Shown here piece after piece: positions 12,685 through 14,420 of a stretch of 14,420 nucleotides of DNA. A model generated the notes under the pieces. That model saw only the letters and a list, made by a program, of their open reading frames with translations. It was not told the DNA's origin and did not search any database. The translations under genes and the position numbers were made by a program. Each line of letters starts with the position of its first letter. Within the stretch, counting starts at the first letter, position 1. This DNA is from Thermococcus sp. (GTDB lineage Archaea; Methanobacteriota_B; Thermococci; Thermococcales; Thermococcaceae): assembly GCA_027074805.1 (NCBI GenBank), contig JALTCK010000165.1, positions 1 to 14,420 on the forward strand. Direction: 5' to 3'.

Positions 12685-14420
12685 TCAGGTGTTCAGGTGC
12701 GCATCGAACTCTTTACCCTTTTTATATTCGGCGTAACTTTTGTCGATCCTCTTCGCAACGTATGGGCCGTTCTTCCGGTAGCCGAACTTCCGGTAGTAGT
12801 CCCTCACTCCAACGCCGCTTATGACGAGCATCTTCTTTAACTCAAACTCCTCCCTCGCTATCCTCTCCGCCTCGGCGAGCAGTTCCCTGCCGTAGCCCCT
12901 GTGCTGCCACTCGTACTTGGGTCTGCCGCCTATCGGCACGAGCGGGCCGTAGATGTGGAGCTCCCTCACTATCGCCGAGGGGCAGCAGTTTATCTCCTTC
13001 CTGTGGGCGTTTTCGCTTGGAATCCTTAACCTAAGGAAGCCAATGAGGACGTCGTTTTTCACATCCTCAAAGCTCAGGAAGATTTCCTTCCCGCCGGCTG
13101 CTTCATAGTCCTCGCGGAGTAGTCTGATGTGCTCGATCTCCGGCTCTATCCCGAACTTCTCCATCATGTGCCCGACTTCCCTAAACCTTATCTCCCTGGG
13201 CCTTATCCCGCGCTTCACGAGTTCGTTGAAGACGAGCTGGCCCAGATTGGAGTGCTTCACGCCGGCAACTATTAGCTTGGCCGGGATGTCGCGCTGAATC
13301 CTCATTACCCTGACCCACTTGGGGAAGTGCCTGTAAGCTTCAACGAGCAGCTCAACGGCCTCCTCCGTCGTATAGGGGCGGTATTTTCCGGCTTTGTACC
13401 AGGCATAGAGGGGAGCGTCGGCCGTCACAAGCGTCGGGTATATCTTGAGCATGTCTGGCCTGAAGCGGGAGTCCTCGAAGATGACCCTGAACGTGTACAG
13501 ATCCCTCTCAAAGTTGCTTCCCGGCAAGCCGGGCATTATGTGGTAGTTGATTTTCAAACCTGCATCGCGGAGGAGCTGTGTAGCCTTAACTATCTCCTCG
13601 ACGCCGTGTCCCCGCCTAGTCCTCTCGTGAATGAAGTTGAAGACCGTCTGGACGCCGAGTTCAACGCGCGTTGTTCCCAGCTTCAGCATTCTGTCTATCT
13701 GCCTCTTGAAGGCCCAGTCCGGGCGCGTCTCTATCGTCAGGCCCACCATTCTGACTCTGGCTTTCTCGTTCTTCCTCTGCTCGTCCTCAAGGTAGTAGTA
13801 GGGCTTCCTGTGTGTAATCTCCCAGGCCTTCCTGAAGGCCGGATCTTCCTCGAAAACGGACTCGTCTTTCTTAACTATCAGCCTGACGAGCTTCTCCTCA
13901 AGGTTTTCGATGCTTTCAAAGTACGGGAAGTCGTTCATCGCCTTGAAGGCCTCCTTGACGTACCACTCCTGGTAATCGAGGTCAATGGCTGGGAAGGTTC
14001 CTCCCTGGATTATGACCTCGACCTTGTCTACGTCGTGGCCTATGTCCCTGAGCTGTTTCAGGCGGCGCATCATGATAATATAAGGATGGTAAGCGCTCTG
14101 GACTGCCCTTAAAGCAGAAGGTTCTTTACCTGTGTAGCTCTGGGGAGAACCGACGGTCGGGCCGCCGGGGCAGTAGATGCAGCGCCCGTGGGGGCAGGGG
14201 AAGGGCTTTGTCATCATCGCCACGACTGCCACGCCGCTTATGGTTCTGGTGGGCTTTCTCTTGAGAAGGTCCCTAAAGCGCTCGCGCTCCTCCTCAGGAA
14301 TGGCCTTCAGGATATCGGAGTTGCCCGGAATCTTTGAGAGGTGATACTTCCTGGAAACGACTATCTTGTAGCGGTTAAGCTCCTCACGCGTCTTTATCTC
14401 GCCGGAGAGGACCTTTTTGG
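12685..14420 (-). CDS. tRNA uridine-34 modification radical SAM/acetyltransferase Elp3, N-terminus cut by the window edge
   Basis: 577 residues are visible, lacking only the first few of the N-terminus; the frame stays open to base 14420, so an internal GTG at 14232 is not the start. Order of domains: an N-terminal helical tRNA-binding segment with conserved KPTRTISGVAVVAMM, a radical SAM core with CPHGRCIYCPGG binding a 4Fe-4S cluster, TIETRPDW and MPGLPGS, then a GNAT-type acetyltransferase domain with the acetyl-CoA loop QHRGYGRELL and a C-terminal GVRDYYRKFGY. Known role of the family: adds a carboxymethyl group to wobble uridine 34 of tRNAs, using acetyl-CoA and SAM. Archaea have Elp3 without the other Elongator subunits, and none is seen here. 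Its end faces the HdeD-like gene at 11 bases. No defect is visible. Confidence 0.96.
   Translation of the reverse strand, partial: KKVLSGEIKTREELNRYKIVVSRKYHLSKIPGNSDILKAIPEEERERFRDLLKRKPTRTISGVAVVAMMTKPFPCPHGRCIYCPGGPTVGSPQSYTGKEPSALRAVQSAYHPYIIMMRRLKQLRDIGHDVDKVEVIIQGGTFPAIDLDYQEWYVKEAFKAMNDFPYFESIENLEEKLVRLIVKKDESVFEEDPAFRKAWEITHRKPYYYLEDEQRKNEKARVRMVGLTIETRPDWAFKRQIDRMLKLGTTRVELGVQTVFNFIHERTRRGHGVEEIVKATQLLRDAGLKINYHIMPGLPGSNFERDLYTFRVIFEDSRFRPDMLKIYPTLVTADAPLYAWYKAGKYRPYTTEEAVELLVEAYRHFPKWVRVMRIQRDIPAKLIVAGVKHSNLGQLVFNELVKRGIRPREIRFREVGHMMEKFGIEPEIEHIRLLREDYEAAGGKEIFLSFEDVKNDVLIGFLRLRIPSENAHRKEINCCPSAIVRELHIYGPLVPIGGRPKYEWQHRGYGRELLAEAERIAREEFELKKMLVISGVGVRDYYRKFGYRKNGPYVAKRIDKSYAEYKKGKEFDAHLNT

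Noticed and set aside
13327..14112. Plus-strand frame of 261 codons inside elp3
   Set aside because: Antisense shadow of the radical SAM domain; no ribosome site or promoter.
1..14420. CRISPR array, transposon, integrase or tRNA gene
   Set aside because: I saw no spaced direct repeats, terminal inverted repeats with transposase, or tRNA-like fold in the gaps.

Overview
The window reads as the chromosome of a hyperthermophilic euryarchaeon of the order Thermococcales. Its roughly half-G+C composition, judged by eye, favours Thermococcus over Pyrococcus. The evidence is an archaeal A-type ATP synthase operon, archaeal SecF/SecD in that order, a stand-alone archaeal Elp3, a single-domain KaiC-like ATPase very close to what I remember of Pyrococcus PH0284 (UPF0273), and archaeal signals throughout (BRE/TATA boxes, GGTGA-type ribosome binding sites, 1 to 4 nt gene overlaps and some apparently leaderless genes). 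I see no rRNA, tRNA, CRISPR array, insertion sequence or integrase.

Bases 1-2630 (minus strand) hold the first genes of the A-type ATP synthase operon in the order atpH, atpI, atpK. The operon runs off the left edge inside atpK. Behind its promoter, and ending in a T-rich stretch at 2721-2736, lies a second minus-strand operon, secF-secD-TrkA-like (2740-5890). It encodes the protein-export accessory complex plus an orphan RCK (K+-transport regulatory) protein joined to secD by a 1 nt overlap. A 283-base non-coding spacer (5891-6173) separates it from speD on the plus strand, a pyruvoyl decarboxylase of polyamine synthesis.

Bases 6605-7897 (minus) hold a two-gene regulatory unit: a KaiC-like RecA-fold ATPase followed by an HTH/coiled-coil protein of the type known to accompany such ATPases. 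Divergent from it, 7984-10308 (plus) holds a class I methyltransferase, apparently leaderless, and a 491-residue protein with a helical stalk and C-terminal membrane segments that I cannot assign to a family. This divergent four-gene block is the least explained part of the window and the best candidate for something undescribed.

The right third contains a NIP7-like PUA protein (minus, tail-to-tail overlap with the 491-residue gene), a coupled pair of a YkgJ-type cysteine-cluster protein and a small polytopic membrane protein (minus), a six-helix HdeD/DUF308-like membrane protein (plus), and the tRNA-wobble modification enzyme Elp3 (minus, running off the right edge). Most genes are housekeeping. 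Genes are packed tightly, and convergent pairs are 11 bases apart or less, so 3' ends must overlap or terminate inside opposing genes.
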